From: Streptomyces triticagri
GTDB taxonomy: Bacteria > Actinomycetota > Actinomycetes > Streptomycetales > Streptomycetaceae
Assembly: GCF_003429565.1 (NCBI RefSeq)
Contig: NZ_QUAK01000234.1
Coordinates: 75,664-139,663, forward strand
Length of the DNA stretch: 64,000 nt
Direction of reading: 5' to 3'
Part shown: positions 1-9,016 of the stretch, piece after piece
Position numbering within the stretch: the first letter of the stretch is position 1
Layout: each line of letters starts with the position of its first letter
Translations under genes and position numbers: made by a program
The notes under the pieces: generated by a model
The model's database searches: none
What the model saw: only the letters and a program-made list of their open reading frames with translations
What the model was told of the DNA's origin: nothing

Positions 1-821
1 ACGAACTCAGGGCCAGGATCCCGGAGCTGCGCATCCACCCCCGCTCCTCGGAGATCGTGCACTTTCCCAGCGAGGGTTACCTCGCCCCGAGCGTGCTGCT
101 CGCGCGCCTGTGGTCGGAGGCCAAGGCCAACGGCGCGGAGCTGCGCGCCCCGGTCGATGTTCTGGACGTCGTCGAGGACAGCAGCGGCGTGACCCTGCAC
201 CTGAGTACCGGAGAGACCTGGCGGGGCGACTTCGTGGTCAGCGCCGTCGGGCGGTGGAGCGAGTCGATGATGAAGACGCTCGGCAAGCAGTTCGCCATGA
301 TCGATCCGGACCTGCCCAACAAGTTCGCCTGCGGGTTCCTCGGCTCCACCGACCCTCAGTATGTGCAGTTGAGTTCGAACCTCATCACACCCGAGTTGAA
401 TGTGCGGCCCGACGGAGGCGGCCGTCTGCTGCTGCAGACACCGGACCTGGACCACCGGGCAGATCCCGCGTACCAGGCCGACACCACCGGGCTGATCGGT
501 CAGGAGATGCTGGCGCGGCTGCACCGCCTGTTCGACAACACCGCGGGCGCGCGGATCGAGCGGATCGCCGTCGGCCAGCGTGCGCGCCCGGCCGACGGGC
601 TGCCCGCGGTCGGGTTCGTCACCGATGCCGCGCGGGTGTACCTCGTGGCCACCCACAGCGGGATCACCCTGGCACCGCTGCTCGGCCGGCTCGTCAGCAC
701 CGAACTGCTCGACGGCGCGCGTTCGCCACTGCTCCACGACTACGCCCCCGATCGGCTCGTGGGCAGGACCGTCGCGGACTTCCCCAAGTTCGCGACGCTG
801 CACTATCCCGCGGCGCAATAG
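1..821 (+). CDS. FAD-dependent oxidoreductase (DAO family), 3' part
   Basis: The reading frame is open from the first bases of the window, so the N-terminus with its FAD-binding GxGxxG lies outside. What remains (about 272 residues) is the C-terminal part of a D-amino-acid-oxidase/glycine-oxidase-like flavoprotein. It has a strand reading FVVSAVGRW, as in the FAD-lining region, and near the end an R-P-x-x-G-x-P-x-x-G segment followed by ATHSGITLAPLLGR, the usual DAO C-terminal FAD contact. Family members oxidise amine or amino-acid C-N bonds with O2. The substrate cannot be read from this fragment. An in-frame ATG at 57 lies inside the conserved region and is not taken as the start. Confidence 0.75.
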   Translation, partial: ELRARIPELRIHPRSSEIVHFPSEGYLAPSVLLARLWSEAKANGAELRAPVDVLDVVEDSSGVTLHLSTGETWRGDFVVSAVGRWSESMMKTLGKQFAMIDPDLPNKFACGFLGSTDPQYVQLSSNLITPELNVRPDGGGRLLLQTPDLDHRADPAYQADTTGLIGQEMLARLHRLFDNTAGARIERIAVGQRARPADGLPAVGFVTDAARVYLVATHSGITLAPLLGRLVSTELLDGARSPLLHDYAPDRLVGRTVADFPKFATLHYPAAQ

Positions 822-885
822 CCACCTGATCGTCCAGCCCCTCGGGCCTCCCAGGAGTGGGCGAATGACCCGTGCCGAGCTCCGG

Positions 886-901
886 TTAGGGTGGCCTTGC
901 C
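886..901 (+). promoter_or_regulatory. TTAGGG-type motif upstream of methyltransferase gene
   Basis: TTAGGGTGGCCTTGCC lies 56 bases before the GTG at 942. It matches 14 of 16 bases of TTAGGGTAGCCTTACC at 53180, which lies 52 bases before another methyltransferase gene. Both resemble the actinobacterial iron-box (DmdR/IdeR) consensus, this copy only weakly. Regulation by iron is an inference. Confidence 0.35.
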
Positions 902-941
902 GGGCGGGACGTTTCGTAGGGCGACTCAGGGGAGGCGCATC

Positions 942-1637
942 GTGGTGGAGGGTGAACGGCCGGGTGGAGGGGCGAAGGCGGAGACGCCGTCCGTGATGGT
1001 CGAGCGGCCGCCGTTTCACAGTCGGTTGATCACGGATCCCGGAGTGCTCGGGGTGCTCGACGAGCTGTACGAGCGCGAGCGGCACATCAACTGGGAGGCG
1101 TACGCGCACGATCCGGATCCGTTTCAGCACTCCGGGACCGGATTCTCGCTCAGCCCCGAGCAGGGGGACCAGCTGTACCTGCTGGTCCGGCACGGGCAGG
1201 CGCGCCATGTCGTCGAGTTCGCCACGTCCCTCGGCTTCTCCACGATCTTCCTTGCCGCGGCGCTGCGTGACGGTGGCCGAGGAAGGGTGTACACCGCCGA
1301 GCTGGTGCCGGAGAAGGCGGCGCAGGCCCGGGAGAATCTCGCCCGTGCCGGTCTCGGCGACTATGTCACGGTGCTCGAAGGGGACGCCCGGGAGACGCTC
1401 GCCGCCGTTCCCGACGGGATCGACTTCGCGCTCATCGACGGCTGGGAGCCGATCGTCTCGCTCGACGTCCTCAGGCTCATCGAACCGAAGCTGAGGTCCG
1501 GCGCGTTGGTCTACAACGAGAACCGGGACCGGGAGTTCCTGGACTATGTGCAGGCGCCCGACAGCGGGTACGGGAATGTGCCGCTGCTCAGCGGCTCCGC
1601 CTACAAGCCCCAGGGCGAACTCTCGCTGCGCCGCTGA
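942..1637 (+). CDS. Class I SAM-dependent O-methyltransferase
   Basis: A 231-residue protein with a catechol-O-methyltransferase-like fold. Motif I reads VVEFATSLGFST (normally VEIGTxxGxST), then a short helix, an acidic Y-T-A-E-L that would hold the SAM ribose, and DFALIDGW in place of the usual D-x-x-F-I-D. The GTG at 942 is chosen because AGGGGAGG sits 6-7 bases upstream. An earlier in-frame start at 891 has no such site, and the ATG at 996 is a fallback. It is probably cytoplasmic. The methyl acceptor is unknown, and the flanking genes give no pathway hint. Confidence 0.8.
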   Translation: MVEGERPGGGAKAETPSVMVERPPFHSRLITDPGVLGVLDELYERERHINWEAYAHDPDPFQHSGTGFSLSPEQGDQLYLLVRHGQARHVVEFATSLGFSTIFLAAALRDGGRGRVYTAELVPEKAAQARENLARAGLGDYVTVLEGDARETLAAVPDGIDFALIDGWEPIVSLDVLRLIEPKLRSGALVYNENRDREFLDYVQAPDSGYGNVPLLSGSAYKPQGELSLRR

Positions 1638-1794
1638 TCACCGAGCCGGGCGCGCGGCGGCGCCCGTCCGCCGGTACGCACCACGGCCTGAAGCGCCTCG
1701 TGGCCCGGCCGATATCGTGGCCGGGCCACGACAGGGGCCGTCCGCGGGTACGGGCGCGGAACGGCCGGCACGGGCGCAGTGTGAGGAGCGCGAA

Positions 1795-3387
1795 GTGTGG
1801 GACGGCACGGGGGTCGACGAGCCCGGGCGTTTGATAGCCGGGCGATATCGCCTGATGGAGAGGATCGGGCGCGGCGGCATGGGGACCGTCTGGCAGGCCG
1901 AGGACGAGGTGCTCGGCCGGCACGTCGCGGTCAAGAAGCTGCATCTGCCGGGGAGTCTGGAGGACACCGAGCGGGCCAGGCTCTTCGAGCGCACCCGGCG
2001 CGAGGCCCGCAGCGCTGCCCGCATCACGCACCCCAACGTCGTGGTGGTGCACGATGTCGTGGACGACGACGGGCTGCCCTGCATCATCATGGAGCATGTC
2101 CGGGGATCCGCGCTGGACGAGATCCTGAAGAAGAACGGGCCGCTGACTGCCCCTGAGGCAGCGAGAGTCGGCGCCGGGATGGTCGCGGCGCTGCGGGCGG
2201 CACACGGCGCCGAAGTCCTCCACCGCGATGTGAAGCCGGGCAATGTGCTCCTCGGCGCCGACGGACGCGTGGTCCTCACGGACTTCGGCATCGCCGTCGT
2301 CGCCGACACCTCGACCCTCACCCGCACCGGAGAACTGGTCGGGTCCATCGACTTCCTGGCCCCGGAACGCCTCCGCGGCGGCGACCCCGCACCGGCGTCG
2401 GACCTGTGGGCCCTGGGCGCCACCCTGTACCAGGCGGTGCAGGGGTATCCGCCGTTCCGCCGGAACACCCCGTTCGAGACGGCGTACGCGATCGCCTTCG
2501 ACGCCGTCGAGCCTCCGGCCGATGCGCAGGCGCTGGCCCCGCTGATCGACGAACTGCTCGCCAAGGACCCGGCCGAGCGGCCATCGGCGGCACAAGTCGA
2601 GGAGCGGCTGCGGGAGTTGACGTCCACGACGGCCGTTCAGACCGTACGTCACCTCCCTCCGGATCCCGCGCGCACCGCCCCGACGGCCCCCATGGCGCAA
2701 GCGCCGGGCACTCCCACCCCTGGTGGGCCCGGCGGCGGACGCGGGCGCGGCCGCCGGGTGGTCCTGTGGGCGGCCGTCACCACCGTCGCGGTGGCACTCG
2801 CGGTCGGCGGCACGTTCCTCCTGATGCAGGGCCGGGGCGACGACAAGGACTCACCGCCCCAGGGCGGCCCCGAGCCGACCAGGAGCGCCGAACGCACCCC
2901 CACGGCCGAGCCGTCCCCGGTGCCGCAGGGCTACCGCCTCGTACACGAGAAGCAGTTCGGCGTCTCCTTCCCCGTACCCGAAGGCTGGACCCGCAAGGAC
3001 CTCCCGGAGGACAACGAGGGCGTGGCCTACATCGACCCGGCCGGCCTGGTCAGCCTGCGCGTCGCGACCGTCGACCTGGCGAGCACCGACCCGCTGCAGC
3101 GCTGGAAGGACGACGAGGCCAGATCGATCGAGGAGGGCAAACTGCCCGGATACCGGCAGATCCGGATGCAGAGCACGGCCTACCGGGGCATGCCCGCCGC
3201 GATATGGGAGTTCACCTGGCAGGGCCGCGCCCGCCAGTTCCGCGCCCAGGACCTCGGGTTCGGGGAGCCGGGCAAGACGGAGTACGCCATCTACCTCTCG
3301 GCACCGAGTGCGGACTGGAACCGGCACAAGAAGGTCTTCGCGGACGTGCGCAACGGATTCCGCTTCGACAAGGGCAGCCGGGACTAA
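1795..3387 (+). CDS. Transmembrane Ser/Thr protein kinase (PknB-like)
   Basis: A 530-residue Hanks-type kinase. Visible parts are the glycine loop IGRGGMGTVW (about 24-33), VAVKK with the catalytic lysine near 48, the catalytic loop HRDVKPGN (143-150), DFG (163-165) and the APE-like FLAPERL. A proline-rich linker leads to one transmembrane helix (about 322-345) and an extracellular domain of roughly 160 residues with no PASTA repeat, so the sensor differs from PknB proper. The GTG start at 1795 is preceded by GAGGAG and begins just before the kinase fold. Longer in-frame starts would add a low-complexity leader. Confidence 0.88.
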   Translation: MWDGTGVDEPGRLIAGRYRLMERIGRGGMGTVWQAEDEVLGRHVAVKKLHLPGSLEDTERARLFERTRREARSAARITHPNVVVVHDVVDDDGLPCIIMEHVRGSALDEILKKNGPLTAPEAARVGAGMVAALRAAHGAEVLHRDVKPGNVLLGADGRVVLTDFGIAVVADTSTLTRTGELVGSIDFLAPERLRGGDPAPASDLWALGATLYQAVQGYPPFRRNTPFETAYAIAFDAVEPPADAQALAPLIDELLAKDPAERPSAAQVEERLRELTSTTAVQTVRHLPPDPARTAPTAPMAQAPGTPTPGGPGGGRGRGRRVVLWAAVTTVAVALAVGGTFLLMQGRGDDKDSPPQGGPEPTRSAERTPTAEPSPVPQGYRLVHEKQFGVSFPVPEGWTRKDLPEDNEGVAYIDPAGLVSLRVATVDLASTDPLQRWKDDEARSIEEGKLPGYRQIRMQSTAYRGMPAAIWEFTWQGRARQFRAQDLGFGEPGKTEYAIYLSAPSADWNRHKKVFADVRNGFRFDKGSRD

Positions 3388-3397
3388 CAGCGTCGCC

Positions 3398-3435
3398 GGG
3401 AGCGGGCGGCAGTCAGGTGCCGCCCGCCCGCTCCC
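3398..3435. terminator. Bidirectional hairpin terminator between convergent genes
   Basis: GGGAGCGGGCGGCA pairs with TGCCGCCC...GCTCCC across a 6-base loop, leaving a 4-base bulge on the right arm. It fills the 64-base gap between the kinase stop and the phospholipase stop, as expected for a shared terminator. Confidence 0.7.
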
Positions 3436-3451
3436 AGAGGTGCCGCGGCCC

Positions 3452-5521
3452 TCAGGCCGTCGCGATGGCCGGGTCGCTGACGCCGGGCCTGCCGGTCTCG
3501 ACGTGGCCGGCCAGCCGGCGCAGATACGTGCTGTCGCCCTCGGCGAGGATCCTCAGGTCGTACCAGCGCTTGGAACGGGCGAGGCCGATCGTGTGCGTCA
3601 GCTTCGCGCCAGGACGCACCGTGAGCTTCTCGCTGCGGCCGCCGTAACCGTTGGTCAGGTGCAGCGTCACCTTGGACTCGCCGGAGTTGGTGACCGTCAG
3701 CTCGATGCCGCCGCTGCGCGACAGATGCCGCGCGGTGACCTCGGGCCCCGGGGCCGTCGCCGTGCCCCGGAAGGTGCGCAGAAAGCCGTTGGGGCCGTGC
3801 ACGGTGAGGTCGTACGCGCCGTCGGTGGACGCCGTCGACCAGGTGTCCGAGAGCGTCTTGCCGGCTTCCGTGGAGTACACCCAGGGGCCGTCCGTGCGGT
3901 TGCCCGATGTGACATGGAAGTGGGCACCGGACTTCCGGCCGCCGCCGAAGGTCAGCGTCACCGCACCCGTCCCGGCGTCCGTCGCGCTGTCGGCCAGCGG
4001 GGCGTACGGCAGCGGGCGAGTGCGGCGGGAGCCCTTCTCCTGCTTCAGCGACTGCGGGGTGTCGGGGCGCACCGGGACGTAGGAGTCATGGCGTTCGTTG
4101 TCGGTCGGCTCGTAGTCGTCCACGTCCGGGAGCTCGGGCCGGTCGGTGTCCTTGAGGGAGAAGTCGAAGGCGGAGGTCAGGTCGCCGCAGACGGCGCGGC
4201 GCCACGGTGAGATCTGCGGCTCGTGGACGCCGAAGCGCTGCTCCATGAAGCGGATGATCGAGGTGTGGTCGAAGGTCTCCGAGCAGACGTAGCCGCCCGT
4301 CGACCACGGCGAGACGACGAGCATCGGCACCCGCGGGCCCAGGCCGTAGGGGCCGGCCTGGTTGTCGGCGTCGCCCGCGTAGTAGTCGGCCGCGGTGTCC
4401 ATCGTCGCGGCGCCCTGGTCCTTGGAGGCCGGCACATACGGCGGCACGACGTGGTCGAAGTAGCCGTCGTTCTCGTCGTAGGTGATGAACAGGGCCGTCC
4501 GGCTCCACACCTCCGGATTGGAGGTCAGCACGTCGAGGACCTGCGCGATGTACCAGGCGCCGTAGTTCGTGGGCCAGTTGGGGTGCTCGTCGAACGCCTC
4601 GGGCGCGGTGATGTACGAGATCTGCGGCAGCTCGCCCGCGGCGACGTCGGCGCGCAGGTCGTCGAGCAGCTCCCCGCCCTTCTTGATCTCGGTACCGCGC
4701 CGCGACTTCTCGTAGAGCGGCTCGCCCGGCTTCGCCTTGCGGAAGGTCTCGTTGTACAGCAGCGTGTTGCAGCCGTAGCAGCCGATGTACGCGTCCTCGG
4801 TCCAGCCCCACTCGCCCTCGGCGTTCAGGCCGTTGCCGATGTCCTGGTAGTACTTCCAGGAGATCCCGGCCTCCTCGAGGCGCTCGGGATAACTGATGCC
4901 CTCGTTGCCCGGCTTGTCCCCGGAGACGACCTGCCCGCCGATTCCGGACGGGTCGCCGCCCTGGTAGCCCGTCCACATGTAGTAGCGGTTGGGCTCGGTG
5001 TTGCCGATGTACGAGCAGTGGTAGGCGTCGCACACGGTGAACTTGTCCGCGAGGGCGTAGAAGAACGGGATGTCCTCCCGCGTCATGTACGCCATCGTCT
5101 CCTCGGACTTGGCGGCGATCCAGCCGTCGTACGCGCCGTCGTTGAGCGCCTGGTGGCTGCCGTTCCAGCTGTGGTCGAGGCCTGCGAGGAACTTCATGCC
5201 GAGGTCCTCGTCGTCCGCCCGGTAGGGCAGCACCTCGGTGTCGGAGCCCGGCTCCTTGGGCTGGTGGAAGACGGACTTGCCGCTCGGGAGAGTCACGGGA
5301 CGCGGGTCGCCGTGGCCGCGTACGCCCCTCATCGCGCCGAAGTACTGGTCGAAGGAGCGGTTCTCCTGCATCAGGACGACGATGTGCTCGACGTCCTTCA
5401 GGGAACCGGTACGGCGCGCCGCGGGTATCGCGGCCGCCCGGTCGATGCTGCTGGACAGGGCGGCAAAACCTGCGGTTGCTCCCGTTATCTGCAGGAAGCG
5501 GCGCCGATTGAGTTCGGGCAT
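3452..5521 (-). CDS. Secreted phospholipase C (phosphocholine-specific type)
   Basis: A 689-residue member of the acid-phosphatase-like non-haemolytic PLC family, which releases phosphorylcholine from phosphatidylcholine or sphingomyelin outside the cell. The N-terminus NRRRFLQITGATAGFAAL is a twin-arginine signal. The phosphoesterase domain starts with HIVVLMQENRSFDQYFG, the metal-binding N-terminal signature, and continues with FITYDENDGYFDHVVPP. The last 200 residues form the two beta-sandwich C-terminal repeats seen in these enzymes. The start has GAGG 8 bases upstream. It is convergent with the kinase gene and shares its terminator. The head-group specificity is inferred from the family. 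Confidence 0.9.
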   Translation of the reverse strand: MPELNRRRFLQITGATAGFAALSSSIDRAAAIPAARRTGSLKDVEHIVVLMQENRSFDQYFGAMRGVRGHGDPRPVTLPSGKSVFHQPKEPGSDTEVLPYRADDEDLGMKFLAGLDHSWNGSHQALNDGAYDGWIAAKSEETMAYMTREDIPFFYALADKFTVCDAYHCSYIGNTEPNRYYMWTGYQGGDPSGIGGQVVSGDKPGNEGISYPERLEEAGISWKYYQDIGNGLNAEGEWGWTEDAYIGCYGCNTLLYNETFRKAKPGEPLYEKSRRGTEIKKGGELLDDLRADVAAGELPQISYITAPEAFDEHPNWPTNYGAWYIAQVLDVLTSNPEVWSRTALFITYDENDGYFDHVVPPYVPASKDQGAATMDTAADYYAGDADNQAGPYGLGPRVPMLVVSPWSTGGYVCSETFDHTSIIRFMEQRFGVHEPQISPWRRAVCGDLTSAFDFSLKDTDRPELPDVDDYEPTDNERHDSYVPVRPDTPQSLKQEKGSRRTRPLPYAPLADSATDAGTGAVTLTFGGGRKSGAHFHVTSGNRTDGPWVYSTEAGKTLSDTWSTASTDGAYDLTVHGPNGFLRTFRGTATAPGPEVTARHLSRSGGIELTVTNSGESKVTLHLTNGYGGRSEKLTVRPGAKLTHTIGLARSKRWYDLRILAEGDSTYLRRLAGHVETGRPGVSDPAIATA

Positions 5522-5632
5522 GCTGAAGACCTCACAAAGATGCGCGTGTTGCCGATGGGACGCGCGAAGTCTGCCAAGGTCAGGACCGGTGCGGAAGCAG
5601 CGGGTCCAGGTCGGGGAGCTCGGGCGGCCCGC

Positions 5633-6859
5633 TCAGGCCGCTCCCGCCGCGTCCTTCGGGACCCGGAGCGTCGGCTCAGCCCGCAGTGCGGCGACGTCCG
5701 CCCCGCACTCGGTCAGGACCCGCTCGACCTCCGCCGCGGACGTCTCGTCCGTACCGGCCTTGTCGAGGAGCGCGGCCAGCAGATGGGTCGTGCCGACCGT
5801 CGGTGCACCCTGGGCGGAGGCGGTGAACTGGGTGACATGCAGGAGCCTGCGTTCGAACGGTGCGGCGCTCTCGACCTCCCCGGGGTCCCCGGCGCCGGCG
5901 GCCGAACTCGCCGAGTCGCTCAGCACACGGGCGAGCGCGTCCTGTCGGGCGCCGTGCCGGCGCAGTAGTTCCGCCCCGCGGCTGTCTGCCGCCAGCCGGC
6001 CCGGGAGCTCACGGCCCGCGACGGTCAGCGCGCGGTCCAGGGCCAGGATGCCGAGGAGCACGTCGACGGGCTGCTGCTCCGCCGCCCCGCGCCGTACCGT
6101 TCCCCGCAGGGCCTCCGCACGCACCGCGCTCACCACCGCGGAGCCGAAGCCGGCGCCGCCCCCGAAGACCCAGGCGGTGAACTTCCGCGTCAGCGGATTG
6201 CCGCTCCTGCCGAACGTGCCGGCCGTGCGCAGCATCAGGACCGAACCGGGCTCAGGCGCCGGGTCCTCCCCGAGTGACCGCTGCAGCGCGGCACACGCGG
6301 CGGAGATGTCCAGCTTCTCCACCGTCATGGCTTCCCGCGCCCGGGTGTCGGGCAGCGCGAGCAGGGCGTACGCCACATCGCCGACGCGCACCGACAGGGC
6401 ACCCCGCTGCCGTGCCGTCTCGAGCGACCTGCGCAGGCAGGCCCGCAACGCGCCGGTCAGCGGCGGGAGTTCGACGGCGGCCGCCACCTCGTCCTTCCTG
6501 CGGTTCCTCCAGCGCAGCCGCTTCGCCTGCTCCTGACGCACCTCCCGCCAGAAGGCGTCGATCTCCCGCCCGTCCTGCGGGGCCTCCACCGCTCCGTCGC
6601 CCGCGTCGGCGCTGATCCAGACCGAGGTGCCACGGGCCCCGATCGAACCGCCGAGAGAGCCGGAGGCCTTGATCCCGGGGGCGATCGCGGAACCGGCGGC
6701 CGAATCCCCGGACACCAGGGCGCTCAGGACGCTCTCCGTGCCGACGTCCGTACGCTCCTCCTTGGCGGCCCTGTTCATCGCCTCGAGGAACAACTGGACG
6801 ACGTCCCGCTCGAATTCGGTGGTCGCTCCGGCGCTGCGGTCGGGGGTGCGCGGATCCAT
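5633..6859 (-). CDS. Stand-alone Clp-N-repeat protein
   Basis: A 408-residue protein with no ATPase or peptidase motif. Several segments resemble the helical Clp N-terminal repeat (E-x2-L-x2-A...V-x-T/V-x-x-L-L-x-A-L-L): one near residues 15-60, one around 150-200 (LRACLRRSLETARQRGA...VGDVAYALLAL), and one near 340-395 (APTVGTTHLLAALLDKAG). In ClpA/ClpC this domain binds substrates and adaptors, so a binding or adaptor role is possible but unproven. AGAGGGAG precedes the ATG. It lies 29 bases after the lipoprotein gene, likely in one transcript. Confidence 0.65.
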   Translation of the reverse strand: MDPRTPDRSAGATTEFERDVVQLFLEAMNRAAKEERTDVGTESVLSALVSGDSAAGSAIAPGIKASGSLGGSIGARGTSVWISADAGDGAVEAPQDGREIDAFWREVRQEQAKRLRWRNRRKDEVAAAVELPPLTGALRACLRRSLETARQRGALSVRVGDVAYALLALPDTRAREAMTVEKLDISAACAALQRSLGEDPAPEPGSVLMLRTAGTFGRSGNPLTRKFTAWVFGGGAGFGSAVVSAVRAEALRGTVRRGAAEQQPVDVLLGILALDRALTVAGRELPGRLAADSRGAELLRRHGARQDALARVLSDSASSAAGAGDPGEVESAAPFERRLLHVTQFTASAQGAPTVGTTHLLAALLDKAGTDETSAAEVERVLTECGADVAALRAEPTLRVPKDAAGAA

Positions 6860-6888
6860 CGGTCTCCCTCTGCTCGGCTGTGGTCCGG

Positions 6889-7689
6889 TCAGTTGTGGTT
6901 CTCGTCGATGACGTCCGCGATGCCGTCCTTGACCTGTACGACCACGTCGACGCCGTTCTTCGCCGCCGCCGTGAGCTGGTCCTCGGTGCAGGGCGTGTTC
7001 GGGCTCTCCGCGTCGCCGCAGATCAGACCGGAGCCGTTGATGGTGGTGTCGGTCGAGGTGAAGAACGCGCGCTCCTTGCCCTGCTGGTCCGCGACCGTGT
7101 ACTTGCCCGGGGCCAGATGGCCGAGCTTCCCGGACCAGCTGCCGGAGGGCTTGTCGCTGCCGCCGCTGCTCGCGTGGTCCTCGACGATGCTCACGGCGAT
7201 GCCGTTCCTGAGCTTGACGGTGGCGCTCACACCGTCCTTCGCGGCCGCCTCCAGCTGGGCCTCGGTGCAGGGAGTCGCGGCCTGACCGTCCGCATCGCCG
7301 CAGATCTTGCCCGCGCCCTCGATGTCGGTGTCGGTGGAGGTGACGAACGCCTGCTGGGTGTCCTTGAGATCGGAGACGGTGTACTTGCCGGGGGCCAGAT
7401 AGGTGACGTTCCCGAACCAGGTGCCGGTCACTGCCTTGCCGCCCGACGCGGCCCCGCCGCCGGTGTGCGCCTCTTTGCCGTCGCCTCCGTCCTTGCCGGC
7501 CGAGGCACCCGTGTCACCCGAGTCGGAGTCGTCGGCCTTCCCCTTCGCGTCCGAGCGTGAGCCCGACGACCCGGAGCCGTGCGACTTCCTGCCGTCGGAG
7601 TCGCCTCCCTGACAGGACGTCAGCAGCGCGGTGGTCGCCACCAGAGCGGCGGCGGTCAGGACGGTCTTGCGGCGGTGGCTGCGAAGCAT
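6889..7689 (-). CDS. Lipoprotein with two tandem copies of one small domain
   Basis: A 266-residue predicted lipoprotein. A basic N-terminus and hydrophobic stretch end in ALLTSC (Cys26 lipidation). A Gly/Ser/Asp/Lys-rich linker then leads to two copies of a domain of about 80 residues. Each copy starts G-x-W-x-G-x-x-x-x-LAPGKYTV and continues TSTDT, an ICGDA motif, PCTE-x-QL and a hydrophobic strand ending in D-G-I-A. Each copy holds one ICGDA and one PCTE cysteine, which could form a disulfide. I do not recognise the family. The ATG at 7689 has GGGGAG just upstream, and longer in-frame starts would bury the signal sequence. Confidence 0.7.
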   Translation of the reverse strand: MLRSHRRKTVLTAAALVATTALLTSCQGGDSDGRKSHGSGSSGSRSDAKGKADDSDSGDTGASAGKDGGDGKEAHTGGGAASGGKAVTGTWFGNVTYLAPGKYTVSDLKDTQQAFVTSTDTDIEGAGKICGDADGQAATPCTEAQLEAAAKDGVSATVKLRNGIAVSIVEDHASSGGSDKPSGSWSGKLGHLAPGKYTVADQQGKERAFFTSTDTTINGSGLICGDAESPNTPCTEDQLTAAAKNGVDVVVQVKDGIADVIDENHN

Positions 7690-8016
7690 GCCGTGGCTCC
7701 CCGTGGACGTACGAAAGCGGCCGGGTGCGGGACCCGGCCGGAGTTGTGCTTGGTCGACCGACATCGTGTCCGACCGGTCGACGCCGGGGGAAGGGCGGTT
7801 ACGAGGTGATGACACAGCCGAGGTGATCATGAGACTTGCGGGCGGCACTCGGGCACGCGGCGCCCGGTCCGGGCAGACTTCCCACGCGATCGCGGGCACT
7901 TCGGGCGCTGCGGTCCGGTCCGGGGAGGGCGACCCGGACCGCGGAGAAAACGGAGCGGCGGTCCGGCCTCCTGCCGCATAGGCTGCCTGTTCCACAGATC
8001 AGGGAGGATCCGGCGC
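7690..8016. other. Intergenic region with hairpins between divergent genes
   Basis: 327 bases with no gene. It holds a perfect 9-base stem (CGGCCGGGT at 7718-7726 with ACCCGGCCG at 7732-7740) in the leader of the lipoprotein gene. GTCGACCG (7753-7760) pairs with CGGTCGAC (7775-7782), a possible operator. GAGGTGAT occurs twice, 17 bases apart, at 7803 and 7820. Promoters for both directions must lie here, but I see no confident -35/-10 pair. Confidence 0.4.
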
Positions 8017-9006
8017 ATGAGCAGCACCGCGACACCGTTTCCCGCGCGGGTCGAACTGACCGGCGAGGGCCTGGTCCTGCGGGACTGGACGGAGGCCGAT
8101 CTGGCCGCGATGCCGGGCCTCTTCGACCATCCCGACATCGCCCACTGGACACCGATCGTGTCCCCCTTCGACGCCGCCGCGGCCCGCGCACGCCTGGTCC
8201 GTGACCGGGAACTGCGGGCCGAGGGCACGGCCATGCTGCTCGCCGTCACCGTCGACGGCGGTGCACCGCTCGGTGAGGTGATGCTGCGGTGTGCCCCCGA
8301 GGGCACCGAGATCGGGTACGCCATCGGTCCCGCGCACCGCGGTCAGGGTCTTGCCGCGCGGGCGGTGCGGGTGATGGCCGCGTACGCCTTCGAGCAGCTC
8401 CGCGTGGAGCAGGTGATCCTGGAGCTCGAGGCGGAGAACACGGCGAGCGCCGCGGTGGCCGCGAAGGCGGGATTCACGCTGCTCGACGTGCCGCTGATCG
8501 AGGGCGAGGAGAAGGGCAGGCCGTATGTCCTGCAGACGTGGGGTCTGCAGTCGCCCGGCAGCGGTCGGGAGCCGCAGGATCCCGACAGGCGCGGAGCGAC
8601 TCCGCCCCCGCTGCTGGGAATCAACCACCTCACCCTGCCCACGACGGACCTCGACCGGCTCCTGTCGTACTACACGCAGGTGCTCGGAGCCGGCTTCGCC
8701 TTCGAGCGCGCGGCGACCGCGACCGGCCCGCGGATCGCCGCCCTCGACGTCGGCGGGAACGACCACCTGATGCTGGTCGGGATGACCGCCGCGCCCCGGA
8801 CCGACCTGGACCCGCTGGGGCAGGCCGGCTGGGGTCTGCGCGTGGGCTCGCTCGCGGAACTGGAGGAGATGCGCGAGCGGATCCTGGCCGCCGGACACCG
8901 GGTCGATCCGATCGTGACCCTGCCCGCCCAGTGGACGATGACGGCCCACGACCCGGACGGCCGCCCCGTCGACATCCGCGCCCACCGCCCCCGCACCGGC
9001 AGCTGA
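8017..9006 (+). CDS. GNAT acetyltransferase fused to a VOC/glyoxalase domain
   Basis: A 329-residue two-domain protein. Residues about 5-175 are a RimJ/RimL-like N-acetyltransferase: LVLRDWTEADL at the start, the acetyl-CoA loop AHRGQGLAARAV, and VEQVILELEAENTAS with the helix that follows. After a short linker, residues 205-325 form a vicinal-oxygen-chelate domain (LGINHLTLPTTDLDRLLSYYTQVLGA to HDPDGRPVDI), as in glyoxalase and bleomycin-resistance proteins. Such fusions suggest modification and sequestration of one small molecule. The substrate is unknown. The stop is only 10 bases from the convergent GH36 stop. Confidence 0.8.
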   Translation: MSSTATPFPARVELTGEGLVLRDWTEADLAAMPGLFDHPDIAHWTPIVSPFDAAAARARLVRDRELRAEGTAMLLAVTVDGGAPLGEVMLRCAPEGTEIGYAIGPAHRGQGLAARAVRVMAAYAFEQLRVEQVILELEAENTASAAVAAKAGFTLLDVPLIEGEEKGRPYVLQTWGLQSPGSGREPQDPDRRGATPPPLLGINHLTLPTTDLDRLLSYYTQVLGAGFAFERAATATGPRIAALDVGGNDHLMLVGMTAAPRTDLDPLGQAGWGLRVGSLAELEEMRERILAAGHRVDPIVTLPAQWTMTAHDPDGRPVDIRAHRPRTGS

Positions 9007-9016
9007 CGGCCCCGGC

